Shown here piece by piece: positions 1 to 7,890 of a stretch of DNA of 64,000 nucleotides. This DNA comes from Variovorax sp. MHTC-1. GTDB taxonomy: Bacteria > Pseudomonadota > Gammaproteobacteria > Burkholderiales > Burkholderiaceae_C. The DNA is taken from contig NZ_RWKI01000008.1 of assembly GCF_003984645.1 (NCBI RefSeq), positions 124,001 through 188,000 on the forward strand. Reading direction: 5' to 3'. Within the stretch, counting starts at the first letter, position 1. Each line of letters begins with the position of its first letter. A program made the position numbers and the translations under genes. The notes beneath the pieces were generated by a model, which saw nothing but the letters and a program-made list of their open reading frames with translations, did no database searches and was not told the DNA's origin.

Positions 1-2
1 CG

Positions 3-359
3 AGAGGTACTAGGTATGCGTCGAAGCTTTCAGTTCGAGAGCAAATGGAGCGCTATTGGATACTCGGCATAAAGATGCGCTCGGTGCCACGCGCACCGTT
101 TATTGCTCAGTTTGGATTAGAGCCGGAAAAGGTTTTTTCGTCACAGCTGGGAATGCTGTGCGATGAAGGATACATGAGTCTTGACATACATGCAGATGTG
201 TATATTGTGAACGCGAAAGGGCTTTCAAGAATCAATAACATGTGCAAACTGTTCTATGGTGAAAGAAGCCAAGGCCATAGGCAAGTTCGACAGTTTGAGC
301 CGACGATTGATGTGCGCGACGTAATGTACTTTGTCAAGCGTTCGGGCGAGCACGTGTAA
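3..359 (+). CDS. HemN-like radical SAM protein, C-terminal part (5' end outside window)
   Basis: The reading frame is open to the window edge, so the first ATG at 45 is internal and only the C-terminus is present. The visible part resembles the HemN_C/HemW C-terminal domain: E-x5-G-x-K, then FG followed by a short helix, an L..L..EGY turn, a short beta pair and a LSRINNM stretch that takes the place of the usual LTxxGxxxxN. The radical SAM core and its CxxxCxxC motif lie upstream and cannot be seen. Next to a YcaO/E1-like pair, a class C radical SAM methyltransferase (HemN relatives that methylate azole rings in thiopeptides) is a reasonable inference; a true coproporphyrinogen dehydrogenase is less likely here. 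The next gene begins 2 bases after the stop, suggesting one operon. Confidence 0.6.
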   Translation, partial: RGTRYASKLSVREQMERYWILGIKMRSVPRAPFIAQFGLEPEKVFSSQLGMLCDEGYMSLDIHADVYIVNAKGLSRINNMCKLFYGERSQGHRQVRQFEPTIDVRDVMYFVKRSGEHV

Positions 360-361
360 TC

Positions 362-1312
362 ATGGCCCATGATAAAGGTGTAGTGCTCGCCCCAGGCTGC
401 AAGGTTGTTAGGCCGTCTGCCGACCGGATGTTGTTCGTTTTGCCGCATTACAGCCTTGAACTAAGGGGGACAGAGGTTTGCAACGCGGCGAACATCATTG
501 TCGAAGGACTCGAGCAGCTGGGCGAAACCGCCGAGCTGGAACCGACGCCGCTTGTGCGGGCAACAGCGCGATATCTCCTAAGTTCGGGATTCCTCGTTGA
601 GCAGAACGGCGAGACAGACCCTCTTGACGAATTTCTGGCGTTGCAGCTAGCGCCTGGGCGGCGTCTTGACAGGCCAAGGGAAAGAGATATTTGCTTACTG
701 GTTGATCAGCGCACATTCACTAATTCGGCCACCCAAATCGGGTCAGTCGTGCATCAGACAGGAACCGAGCTGGAGTTGAATGAGTATTTAGATCTAGGAG
801 TGAAGCCGAAACTTATCGCAATCTGGGGCCTGCCCTATCGCTCGAAACGGGCTCACTCGCTTAGCATCGCTCTGCGCAAACGAGGAATTCCTGTCTTATT
901 CGGTTGCGCTGAAGGGCATATCGTCCGCTTGGGGCCACTTGTTTTTTACGGAGAGTCGCCGTGCCTTGAATGCGTTTCAAGACGGTACGTGTCGAACGCC
1001 GATTCCGTGGAAGAGGATGCCTGGGGTCTCAGAACTCAAGGACTAGACACACCTGATGCCGCATGGGCACCGCTTACGTCATTTGTTCAAATGGGCTTCT
1101 CTTGGTTTCTCATTGAATGTTTGGCCTTTGTTACGGGTGCTGGCCACGGCCATGTAGGGAGAGTGAGTGAATATACATTTGGCGGTTCTGTTGTTGAATA
1201 TACTATTCTCCCGGTTCCAGCCTGCCAGACATGTTTTCCCGCAACTCCCCCATTATTTTCATGGGGAACCGCTACGGTGGCTCCAATTGTCAAGTCCGGG
1301 CGCATAGACTAG
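362..1312 (+). CDS. TOMM E1-like partner / leader peptide-binding protein
   Basis: A 316-residue protein of the ocin-ThiF-like family, which in azole-RiPP pathways binds the precursor leader peptide and presents the core to the YcaO enzyme. Residues about 8-85 fit a winged-helix RiPP recognition element. Residues about 108-300 fit a degenerate E1/ThiF fold: a beta strand at ICLLVD, and two CxxC pairs (CLEC at 201-204, CQTC at 288-291) matching the structural zinc site of the family. No GxGxxG adenylation loop is visible, which is usual for partners that have lost adenylating activity. It sits between the radical SAM gene and the YcaO gene, 12 bases before the latter. Base composition is more AT-rich than the downstream backbone. 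The family assignment is recognition, not a search. Confidence 0.8.
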   Translation: MAHDKGVVLAPGCKVVRPSADRMLFVLPHYSLELRGTEVCNAANIIVEGLEQLGETAELEPTPLVRATARYLLSSGFLVEQNGETDPLDEFLALQLAPGRRLDRPRERDICLLVDQRTFTNSATQIGSVVHQTGTELELNEYLDLGVKPKLIAIWGLPYRSKRAHSLSIALRKRGIPVLFGCAEGHIVRLGPLVFYGESPCLECVSRRYVSNADSVEEDAWGLRTQGLDTPDAAWAPLTSFVQMGFSWFLIECLAFVTGAGHGHVGRVSEYTFGGSVVEYTILPVPACQTCFPATPPLFSWGTATVAPIVKSGRID

Positions 1313-1324
1313 AACGATCTACGA

Positions 1325-2602
1325 ATGTCTGATCCTGAACGCTGGAGCGCTGCATTTGGTAGATTGAGGCCATTCATTGGCAATAAAACGGGGATAGTTC
1401 GGGCAGCCGGTTTTTTGCAACTGAATTATGACGATCCGCGGATCTTTGTTGCAACTTCGCAGCCTGCCAGATGCGGTCCATTACTTGGGAACGCTGCGCT
1501 GAACATCGGTGCCGCGGCGTCGCTCAACCCGGCGAGGGCTGCTGTGAGGGCGGTTGGGGAAAGCCTTGAAAGGTACGCCGCGGCGGCCTGGAGGCTCGCT
1601 GGCCCCGCAGCTTTTCGGTCCTCACCGGCCGATCTGCTCGCAGCCGGAAGTGACTTCGTGTGCGCCAGCGAAGTCTACCGCTTCGCTGAGGATCAAAAGC
1701 AAACCAAAGATTTTCCTTTTTCGTTTGCAGCAAATCAGGCACAAAACTGGGTAGTCGGTGTGCGCCTCATGACCGGCGAGCCAGCCTATGTTCCTATGAG
1801 TTGCACATTTGTTCCGTATGATTTTGTTGATTCTCAAGAACGCATGACACACATGCCCATCTCGACCGGATGTGCAGCCGCTGACAATTTGAGTTCGGCG
1901 ACCTTGTCCGGCCTGCTCGAGGTCATAGAGAGAGACGCGTTCATGATTTCATGGCGAACGGGTCAGTTTGCGTACGTCGTGCCTCGGTCCTCTATTGATC
2001 AATGTAGGGGCGCTATTGCGGAATTGGTGATGGTGGCACAAGCCTCTGCTGATCAAGTGCGAGTATGGCAGTTGGACGGGCTCGCTGGAGTTCCCGTAGT
2101 GGTTGTGGCTCTGTGGGATGAAAAGAAGCCTTCTGGGTTGGCGGTTGGCGTTTGTGCCGCGGCGTCCAAAAATGACCGTATCCAAGGTGCATTCGAGGAA
2201 GCGCTTTTAACACGCGTAATGGTTCGGCACTCCGTAGAGTACCTAACTTGTACTCCCAGAGCGGAACGCCCGGCCTCTTTGCGAGAGCAAATGATGTGGC
2301 ACGCATTGTCGGAGGATTTCCTTGACTCACCCCTATGGCGGGCGCCTACGCGAGAAGCATTGGATGACAAGGACGTGGCTTTAGAGCCGACTGTGCGAGC
2401 CCTCGAGGAAATGGGGCACCGCGTGTATGCCGTGGATATTGCCACAAGAGAATTGCGCTTGGCCGGGCTTTCCGTGATTCGGATTGTTGTGAGTGGGCTA
2501 TGCCCATTGGACAATGACGCGCGGTATCCCCACTTAGGTGCATCACGCCTCAGCGGTTTTTGTCGCTCCTCGTTATATCTAGAGCCACATCCATTTCCTT
2601 AG
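1325..2602 (+). CDS. YcaO-domain azoline-forming cyclodehydratase
   Basis: A 425-residue YcaO protein. In TOMM pathways it uses ATP to cyclise Cys, Ser or Thr side chains of a precursor peptide onto the preceding amide, giving azolines. ATP/Mg-binding acidic clusters are visible: GESLERY (78-84), the glycine/alanine-rich STGCAAADNLSSAT segment (180-193), GLLEVIERDAF (196-206) and GAFEEAL near 288. The C-terminus is PHPFP (421-425), matching the PxPxP tail typical of peptide-cyclising YcaO enzymes and absent from many other YcaO proteins. It is preceded by the E1-like partner and followed 5 bases later by a metalloprotease. No flavin dehydrogenase gene is seen in the window, so whether azolines are oxidised to azoles is unknown. 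Confidence 0.88.
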   Translation: MSDPERWSAAFGRLRPFIGNKTGIVRAAGFLQLNYDDPRIFVATSQPARCGPLLGNAALNIGAAASLNPARAAVRAVGESLERYAAAAWRLAGPAAFRSSPADLLAAGSDFVCASEVYRFAEDQKQTKDFPFSFAANQAQNWVVGVRLMTGEPAYVPMSCTFVPYDFVDSQERMTHMPISTGCAAADNLSSATLSGLLEVIERDAFMISWRTGQFAYVVPRSSIDQCRGAIAELVMVAQASADQVRVWQLDGLAGVPVVVVALWDEKKPSGLAVGVCAAASKNDRIQGAFEEALLTRVMVRHSVEYLTCTPRAERPASLREQMMWHALSEDFLDSPLWRAPTREALDDKDVALEPTVRALEEMGHRVYAVDIATRELRLAGLSVIRIVVSGLCPLDNDARYPHLGASRLSGFCRSSLYLEPHPFP

Positions 2603-2607
2603 AGACG

Positions 2608-3750
2608 ATGATGGAGCAGCTCCGCATTGTTCAGCTATGCTCAGAAGGCATTTCGCCTCTTGTATTTGAGGCGCTATGGGGTGGTGCTTGGGTTTCGCTG
2701 GCGGACTTGATTCGACAACTCGGGTTTCACGTCAATATAAGCATACAACAGTCGCCGGTTAATGTTGAAGTAGCGTGGCCAGATGACCTCTGTAGTGTTC
2801 TGGATGCAGAGGTTCGTCGTCCAGAATATTCGGATGGTACTCCAACCATTTTCTTGTTTGTCGTGAAAGAAATTGCCTATCGGTCCGACAACAAGGAGTT
2901 GCATCCGCTAGGTTTGATGTTCGATTTTGGCGCGAGCGACACGGATCGACGGCCAAGAATGGGGCTGGCGATAGCCAGTAAACCAATCTCGAAGGAATCA
3001 GCAGCTCTGCAGCTTAGAACCTTGGCGCACGAAATTGGGCACTGCTTGAACCTATTGCACCCTATTGACGAGCAAAGACCTGTAGATAAATACATTATGA
3101 CTCCCACTATGTCGCTGGTCCTCGCAGGCCTGCTGCCGGGAGAACCAATATTTCATCCGCTCGACGTTGAGTTTGCTTTAGAGACCGAACGCGAGTTCGT
3201 TGTGCCTGGAGGCCAACCCTTCGGCAGCCGACCAAACTCGCCAATAGACCCTGAAGGCATGATTGGTGAACTGCAGACCCTTCGCTTATGGGCAAATTAT
3301 GAAGGAACCATCTTGGCACCAAGCAACTTCCCTGTTGTTCCGATCAGATATGAATGTCCATCAACCTTTGGCTCTGCACGGGCAGGGACATTTGAGTCCG
3401 GCGGGCTTCGTGTTTGGCTGAAACATTCTGGTAGCTCTAGCTTTGAACCAGTGCGGCCCGCATTATTGGATTGTTCGGCAACAAGCGTCGCTGATCAGAG
3501 CGGCTTTGCAGGCGAGTTTCCGTTGGTTCTTGCAAATGGTCAAGCGGAGAAAGCCTTGCCATATGAAATTTTAGCGTCCCTACTAGTAAATTGCGATCAA
3601 AGGAATGTATTATATGTTGGAAGGTTTCAGAGTACACTGCCTAATATCGATGCGCTTGGAAAATTTGCTGGACCTCAATTTGCGGATACCCATGCCTTGA
3701 CTCGGGCCCCATTGCCAGAATTGCACTATTACTCTCGGCGTCAGAGTTGA
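2608..3750 (+). CDS. metzincin-like zinc metalloprotease of the RiPP cluster
   Basis: A 380-residue protein with HEIGHCLNLLH at 141-151, which is HExxHxxxxxH, the extended zinc motif of metzincins; Asn replaces the usual Gly at position 8. A Met-turn-like IMTPTM follows at 163-168. No clear signal peptide is present, so it probably acts in the cytoplasm. The frame extends upstream to a TTG at 2560 inside ycaO, but ATG at 2608 or 2611, just after the YcaO stop with GAGACG ahead, is the more natural start. A leader peptidase for the RiPP precursor is the simplest role; self-protection or an effector role is possible. The C-terminal half (about 190-380) has no fold I recognise. Confidence 0.6.
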   Translation: MMEQLRIVQLCSEGISPLVFEALWGGAWVSLADLIRQLGFHVNISIQQSPVNVEVAWPDDLCSVLDAEVRRPEYSDGTPTIFLFVVKEIAYRSDNKELHPLGLMFDFGASDTDRRPRMGLAIASKPISKESAALQLRTLAHEIGHCLNLLHPIDEQRPVDKYIMTPTMSLVLAGLLPGEPIFHPLDVEFALETEREFVVPGGQPFGSRPNSPIDPEGMIGELQTLRLWANYEGTILAPSNFPVVPIRYECPSTFGSARAGTFESGGLRVWLKHSGSSSFEPVRPALLDCSATSVADQSGFAGEFPLVLANGQAEKALPYEILASLLVNCDQRNVLYVGRFQSTLPNIDALGKFAGPQFADTHALTRAPLPELHYYSRRQS

Positions 3751-3781
3751 GTGTGGTAGACGACGGATCCGACCGGTTCCC

Positions 3782-3952
3782 TTGGACTCTTCAGAATTTG
3801 AGGAACTGCGAGACAACGCCTCCTCAGGCCTTGTGGAGGCATTGCATTCAAGGCCCAAGGCTGGTCGACCAGCGAATTGCTCAACAGGCATGCGCAACGC
3901 TTGGCCGATATTGCGTGAGAACTTCATTGATGCTAGGGGCGGGAATGGATAG
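3782..3952 (+). CDS. possible small peptide (weak RiPP precursor candidate)
   Basis: This is a 56-codon frame from TTG to TAG directly after the metzincin gene. The first part is acidic and helix-prone (DSSEFEELRDNASSGLVEAL), as RiPP leaders often are. The second part is basic and contains one Cys, several Ser/Thr residues and a Gly-rich end (ARGGNG). It has no ATG, no obvious ribosome site, and the frame is open upstream for another 27 codons. It may equally be a relic of a larger gene. It is listed because a precursor is missing and its position fits. Confidence 0.2.
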   Translation: MDSSEFEELRDNASSGLVEALHSRPKAGRPANCSTGMRNAWPILRENFIDARGGNG

Positions 3953-3984
3953 TGCGGGCTCGCTTCCACACAGATCACAGCTCA

Positions 3985-4155
3985 TCACCAATCAGATACC
4001 TCGGCGCTCGTAGCCAGTTCCATCCGGTAAGTCAGGCCAGGTGACAGTGACTGTGCGAGTACGACGATATCGTCGCTGCGCCCGGTGAACTGGGCTTTGA
4101 AGGGCGGATCGCCTCGGCAGGCGACCACGGCGCAGTACGATGCACGCGGTAGCGG
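3985..4155 (-). pseudogene. fragment of an unidentified minus-strand gene
   Basis: A 56-codon stop-to-stop stretch on the minus strand has a protein-like composition (alternating hydrophobic strands such as DDIVVLAQSL and GLTYRMELA) and ends in a natural-looking VSDW terminus. It lacks an upstream start and is bounded by a stop in frame, so if coding it is a broken 3' remnant. I do not recognise the family. Confidence 0.2.
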
Positions 4156-4537
4156 TCACGGTTTAACGGCTCGATCAACAGCTAGCTCGCGAGATGCTGC
4201 AACCAAGAAAGCGGTCCCACTGCCGCAGCCCTTGGCTCAGCGCCATCCCGCGCAGGAGGCGGCACTGGTGCTGGGCGCCGAGATCTACGGCTCCGTCCAC
4301 CCGCTCGACGTGGTGCGGAAGCATCTTCCGGTCGGCAGCACGGCGCTCGAAACCGCCGGCGACGAAACTGGGCGCGCGTGCAGCCGGTTGCCGGCGGATC
4401 GAAGGCCTCGCATGCCGTGGCGGCGGCGGGCCAGCAGAGCCATGACCAGATGCCCAGTACTTTTGACCTATATCTGCAACACGCTTGACAGCGGGGCGAA
4501 AGGAGGTAGCCTCCGCCTTTAAGTGGAGCAGCACACC

Positions 4538-5008
4538 ATGCAAGCCTCTGAACTTATGAAGCGTACCGACACGTCCGCCTCAGCTTTGAAGGAGTGGGTT
4601 CGGCGGGGCGTGGTAATTCCCGTATCCAGCAGACGCGGGCCTGGCAATCATGCGGAGTACGACGACGCCAACGTTATCGCGGTGATGGTCGCCAAGGTCC
4701 TTCAAGACCTGCACTCATCAGTGTTGCGTTATGCGCCGGCGTTTGCTGAGCTCCACGCGGGTTTGCGAACACGTTCGACAATCGAATGGCGTCAACTTAG
4801 TGTTGCCCTCACCCCGCACACAGTCGAGTTCCTGTCTGACCGCGCACCCATTTCTAGGGGTTGCATCATGATCGACTTGGACAAGTTGTCGGGACTGCTT
4901 GCGCCACCTGCGTTTGACCCCCAACTTCAATTCATATTCGGTATCGCCTCCGCTAATCAATGGAAGGACGTATATGCCAAAATTTCTGCGAAGTCTGCTG
5001 AGCATTGA
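4538..5008 (+). CDS. MerR-like winged-helix DNA-binding protein
   Basis: A 156-residue protein. The first 65 residues fit a MerR-type helix-turn-helix (MQASELMKRTDTSASALKEW, then VRRGVV and a Y-x-x-x-x-V dimer-helix entry). The remaining 90 residues do not resemble a known effector domain. ATG 4538 is preferred over the GTG at 4523 because GGAG lies 9 bases ahead of it. Its 3' end overlaps the next gene by 35 bases, so the two are probably translated together. It may control the small three-gene set it heads. Confidence 0.6.
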   Translation: MQASELMKRTDTSASALKEWVRRGVVIPVSSRRGPGNHAEYDDANVIAVMVAKVLQDLHSSVLRYAPAFAELHAGLRTRSTIEWRQLSVALTPHTVEFLSDRAPISRGCIMIDLDKLSGLLAPPAFDPQLQFIFGIASANQWKDVYAKISAKSAEH

Positions 5009-5351
5009 GCTTGTGTTTTTTGTTTGCGCCGCGGCGGTGTTGCCTCTTTTTGAATCGGGCATCTGGAAAACGATCGTACCAATTTTGAGCCTAGTGCCTG
5101 TTTTTCTTTGTATTGCCTTCTGGCAACGCTTACGCTTTTCGGATGTGGCGTTGCAGACCTACTGTTTAGTTGCAGCAATGCTTGGGATTACATTCGTGGC
5201 GCTGCAGCTTCTATTTACGTCCAGCGTTTCCGCCTCTCCATCAAACTTAATATTGATAGCCGAAACTGCGCTGGCAATCGTCTTGTATCTCGCTTTACGG
5301 GCCCCGTCTGCCAAGCGATGGTTCTCCACAAGTGATAACACACAATTTTAG
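4974..5351 (+). CDS. small four-helix membrane protein, unknown function
   Basis: A 125-residue hydrophobic protein with about four membrane segments (residues about 8-26, 31-50, 57-88 and 93-112) separated by short loops, and a polar C-terminal tail. ATG 4974 is chosen because GGAAGGA lies just upstream; the longer frame from 4899 runs inside the previous gene. No family is recognised. The tight overlap with the MerR-like gene and the following LysM gene suggests they work together at the inner membrane. Confidence 0.55.
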   Translation: MPKFLRSLLSIELVFFVCAAAVLPLFESGIWKTIVPILSLVPVFLCIAFWQRLRFSDVALQTYCLVAAMLGITFVALQLLFTSSVSASPSNLILIAETALAIVLYLALRAPSAKRWFSTSDNTQF

Positions 5352-5370
5352 ATAATTATGTGAGGAGCCT

Positions 5371-5970
5371 TTGGACAAGCTCTATGTCGGAACCATAACT
5401 GCAGTTGTCGATATTCCGCATTCCCATCCGCCGCTCACAAAAGATGAGGAGGCAGAGGTTGCTGCCGCGTTTATTGAACGCTTCCAACAGGTGCTCGCTT
5501 CACAAGTCTATCCTTTTGGCTTTGATTTTGAATTGGTGTCGTCGAGGCGAGGGTGCATCAAACTTAAATTTATGGTCTATTTGACGGCGGCAGTAGTTGC
5601 TGCCGGGACTGCCTTTGATTATATATCGAAGTACAAGGATTTTAGAGAATCTGTCCCAGCGCTCATCTCCGACGCAAGTAATGGGTTTAAATGCTACGTC
5701 CGCGACGACGAAATTGCCTGCAAAGCTTTTCTTCAAACGAATCAATTGTCTACAAGACTCTACGTTGTAGTCGAAGGCGATTCACTTTCAAAAATAGTAT
5801 TAGACAAGTGGCAAGTGCCTCGTGCTCAGTCAAAGCAAGTGATGTATGCTGTGCTAAAACATTACCCCCAAGCGTTCATGAATGGTGATATTAATAAGCT
5901 CCGCGTGGGTGCAAAGATTTCGCTGCCTACGGAAGAAATGAAGAAGGGTGTTCCAGGAGGCAGTCGATAG
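5371..5970 (+). CDS. membrane protein with C-terminal LysM/FimV-like domain
   Basis: A 199-residue protein. Residues 1-60 form a soluble N-terminal region, residues about 64-83 a hydrophobic segment (MVYLTAAVVAAGTAFDYI), and residues about 130-186 a LysM-like module matching the FimV form: YVVVEGDSLSKI, a methionine-bearing middle helix, PQAFMNGDINKLRVG and ISLP. LysM modules bind peptidoglycan. Translation starts at TTG 5371, with GAGG ending five bases ahead. It is 19 bases downstream of the four-helix protein. The composition is AT-rich compared with the backbone. A cell-envelope defence or stress role is possible but unproven. Confidence 0.55.
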   Translation: MDKLYVGTITAVVDIPHSHPPLTKDEEAEVAAAFIERFQQVLASQVYPFGFDFELVSSRRGCIKLKFMVYLTAAVVAAGTAFDYISKYKDFRESVPALISDASNGFKCYVRDDEIACKAFLQTNQLSTRLYVVVEGDSLSKIVLDKWQVPRAQSKQVMYAVLKHYPQAFMNGDINKLRVGAKISLPTEEMKKGVPGGSR

Positions 5971-6029
5971 GCTAAAACGTGTCCTTCGCCCCAGCGAAGT
6001 CGGGCTGCGCTTGGAACGGGACACTGGCG

Positions 6030-6880
6030 ATGCCTTGATGTGACCGCAGGAGGCGAAGACCGCCGGGGGCGCGCTTACGCTACTACGCGTCGATCTTCCG
6101 CTGGTCGAGGTGATTCGAGCTACTACGGCATCCCGATGCCGACCAATGAGAGCTTTCGGTCGAGCGCACGCCCGAGGCGTTCACCGTCAACGCCAGGGCA
6201 TTCCGGCTGCTCACCGGCCACCAGACCGACCCGGAAGGTTGCAGCACAGGGACATTAGCAGGCGCCGGGCACGACCAAGACCCTCTCGCTCTACTACCGC
6301 GACATGCTAGCTGAGCGTCGAGCCGTGGCGGCGCTTCCGCGAGGCCCTCACACCGCTTAGGTAGGCCGGCAAGCTGGGCTTAGTCCATTTCCAGGTCCCG
6401 CCCTGGCGGTGTGCAAACACAAAAATACAAAAACGTCATGTTACGCACTGCGTCGAGCGAATGGCGGGCCGCACCGCGAGCATCGAGTTTTGGCACCGGT
6501 CGTGGCTCGATGAGGCGCATCGCGCCGGCACGATCGAGTTCCAGCGCGGCCTCGGCGCAGTGCGCACCATCTTCGGCGGCCCGCAGGGCTTCGCGAACAG
6601 CGTGCCGCTATTGGCAGAGACGACGAACCCAGACTACGCCCTCGTGCACCTGCACCGTCGCAACGTGGGCGCCTCCAACATCGGGCGCGGCTTCAGCGGC
6701 CGAGCGCTTCGACTAAAACTAACCGGCCCACGACCTGCGCGAGATTATGGTCAAGGTGGTCCGCCCCGCACGCAAGGTCAAGCACACGCACATCATCCTC
6801 AACGACTGCAACGAAGACAAAGGTCAGCGCAACGGGATCACGCTCATGAAGATGCTCTTGGCGCACGGCCGAGCCGATGA
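6030..6880 (+). pseudogene. decayed DUF72-family gene
   Basis: Pieces of a DUF72 protein appear in order but in different frames. Around 6075-6110 is RLRYYASIF; a shifted frame then gives SSYYGIPMPTNESF; another gives VERTPEAFTVNARAFRLLTGHQT near 6150-6230. A later frame (6461 onward) gives HRSWLDEAHRAGT, GPQGFANSV and NPDYALVHLHRRN; another gives AAERFD; the end is VKHTHIILNDCNEDKGQRNG near 6778-6840. In-frame stops and at least four frame changes mean no intact product. The intact family (TIM-barrel-like, about 240-300 residues) is of unknown function. The GC-rich composition differs from the preceding island genes. Confidence 0.8.
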
Positions 6881-7041
6881 GTGCTCCCGATCAATAGAGC
6901 CCTGCCGCCGGCGCGGGGCACACCACGCGACCGGCTCCCAGCTCGCGGAACGGCGCCGCGGCCACACCTGTTGTCGGAGTTGCTATGCTGTGGAACAGCG
7001 GCGGCCCTCATAACACGTTGCGTCCGCACGACAATTCGAAG

Positions 7042-7064
7042 TTTGTCGGTATTTTTGTCGGTAT
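7042..7064. repeat. two 11-base direct repeats (TTTGTCGGTAT)
   Basis: TTTGTCGGTAT occurs at 7042-7052 and again at 7054-7064, spaced by one base. Similar tandem TTGTYGGTAT boxes often lie beside tyrosine-integrase attachment regions, so this may mark the right end of the island. No integrase gene or tRNA is seen beside it. The rest of 6881-7161 holds nothing I can identify. Confidence 0.4.
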
Positions 7065-7161
7065 CCGGGAAGCCGAAGTCGTTTAGGTCCAGCATTCATG
7101 CGGGTTGCCAAGGGGTTTGTGATTCCTGGCGGCGCCTTCCCATCTCCACGCGGAGGGCCTC

Positions 7162-7890
7162 TTGACCTACCAACTCCACTACTGGCCCACCATCCAGGGC
7201 CGCGGCGAATTCGTACGCCTCGCGCTCGAGGCGGCCGGTGCCGCGTATGTCGATGTGGCGCGCGAGCCGCCGGGCAAGGGCGGCGGCGAAGCCGCGCTGG
7301 CGCGGCGGCTTGACGACGCGGACAATCCGCGCCCGGCCTTCGCGCCGCCCTTCCTCGTCGACGGCGACATCGTGGTCGGCCAGACCGCCGCGATCCTGCT
7401 CTATCTCGGCCCGCGGCTCGGGCTCGCCGGCAGCGGCGAGGCCGACGGGCTCTGGACGCACCAGCTGCAGCTCACCATCGCCGACATGGTGGCCGAGGCG
7501 CACGACACGCACCATCCGATCTCGAGCGGCCGCTACTACGAAGACCAGCGCGAAGCTGCACTGGAGCGCGCCAAGTGCTTTCGCGAAGAGCGGATTCCGA
7601 AATTCCTCGGCTGGTTCGAGCGCGTGCTGGAGCGCAATCCGGCGGGCGACCTGCACCTGGTCGGCGATGCGCTGACCTACGCCGACCTGTCGCTGTTCCA
7701 GCTGGTGGCGGGTCTGCGCTATGCCTTTCCGAAGGCCACGGCACGCGTTCTGGCCGACACGCCAGCGGTCGCCAAGCTGCACGCCAACGTCGGCCGTCGC
7801 CAGCGCGTGCACGACTACCTGCAGAGCCCGCGCCGCATCGACTTCAACGAAGACGGCATCTTCCGGCGCTATCCGGAACTCGACGGCTAA
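7162..7890 (+). CDS. glutathione S-transferase
   Basis: A 242-residue cytosolic GST. The N-terminal thioredoxin-like half begins LHYWPTIQGRGEFVRL, with the alpha/mu/sigma-type Tyr position YW and an R-G-E-x-x-R helix; a glutathione-site QTAAILLYL (Gln-Ser/Thr position) lies near residues 74-82. The C-terminal helical half includes DALTYADLSLFQL, the conserved Asp N-cap of helix 6. It starts at TTG 7162 after GGAGG. It is the first intact backbone gene after the island. Its end overlaps the convergent rsmI by four bases. Confidence 0.85.
   Translation: MTYQLHYWPTIQGRGEFVRLALEAAGAAYVDVAREPPGKGGGEAALARRLDDADNPRPAFAPPFLVDGDIVVGQTAAILLYLGPRLGLAGSGEADGLWTHQLQLTIADMVAEAHDTHHPISSGRYYEDQREAALERAKCFREERIPKFLGWFERVLERNPAGDLHLVGDALTYADLSLFQLVAGLRYAFPKATARVLADTPAVAKLHANVGRRQRVHDYLQSPRRIDFNEDGIFRRYPELDG

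Larger units (their letters stand above)
3751..4537. other. about 790 bases without a confident gene
   Basis: Several overlapping frames are open on both strands here, but none shows a recognisable domain or a good start with a ribosome site. Composition changes from AT-rich at the left, continuous with the RiPP genes, to GC-rich on the right. Two short stretches look more protein-like than the rest and are listed separately (3782-3952 plus strand, 3985-4155 minus strand). The 4000-4500 part resembles eroded coding DNA, perhaps an old insertion. I cannot name the source gene. Confidence 0.5.

Noticed and set aside
3747..4013. 88-codon plus-strand frame after the metzincin gene
   Set aside because: It starts with TTG overlapping the previous stop, has no ribosome site and a composition without secondary-structure pattern; neighbouring frames look at least as good.
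4085..4543. Long overlapping frames on both strands
   Set aside because: They are GC-rich open frames with low-complexity Arg/Ala/Pro content, no domain and no start signal; treated as non-coding or eroded DNA.
1..7161. Insertion sequence or integrase gene in the island
   Set aside because: No DDE motif, tyrosine-recombinase motif or terminal inverted repeat could be recognised; only short direct repeats at the right edge.
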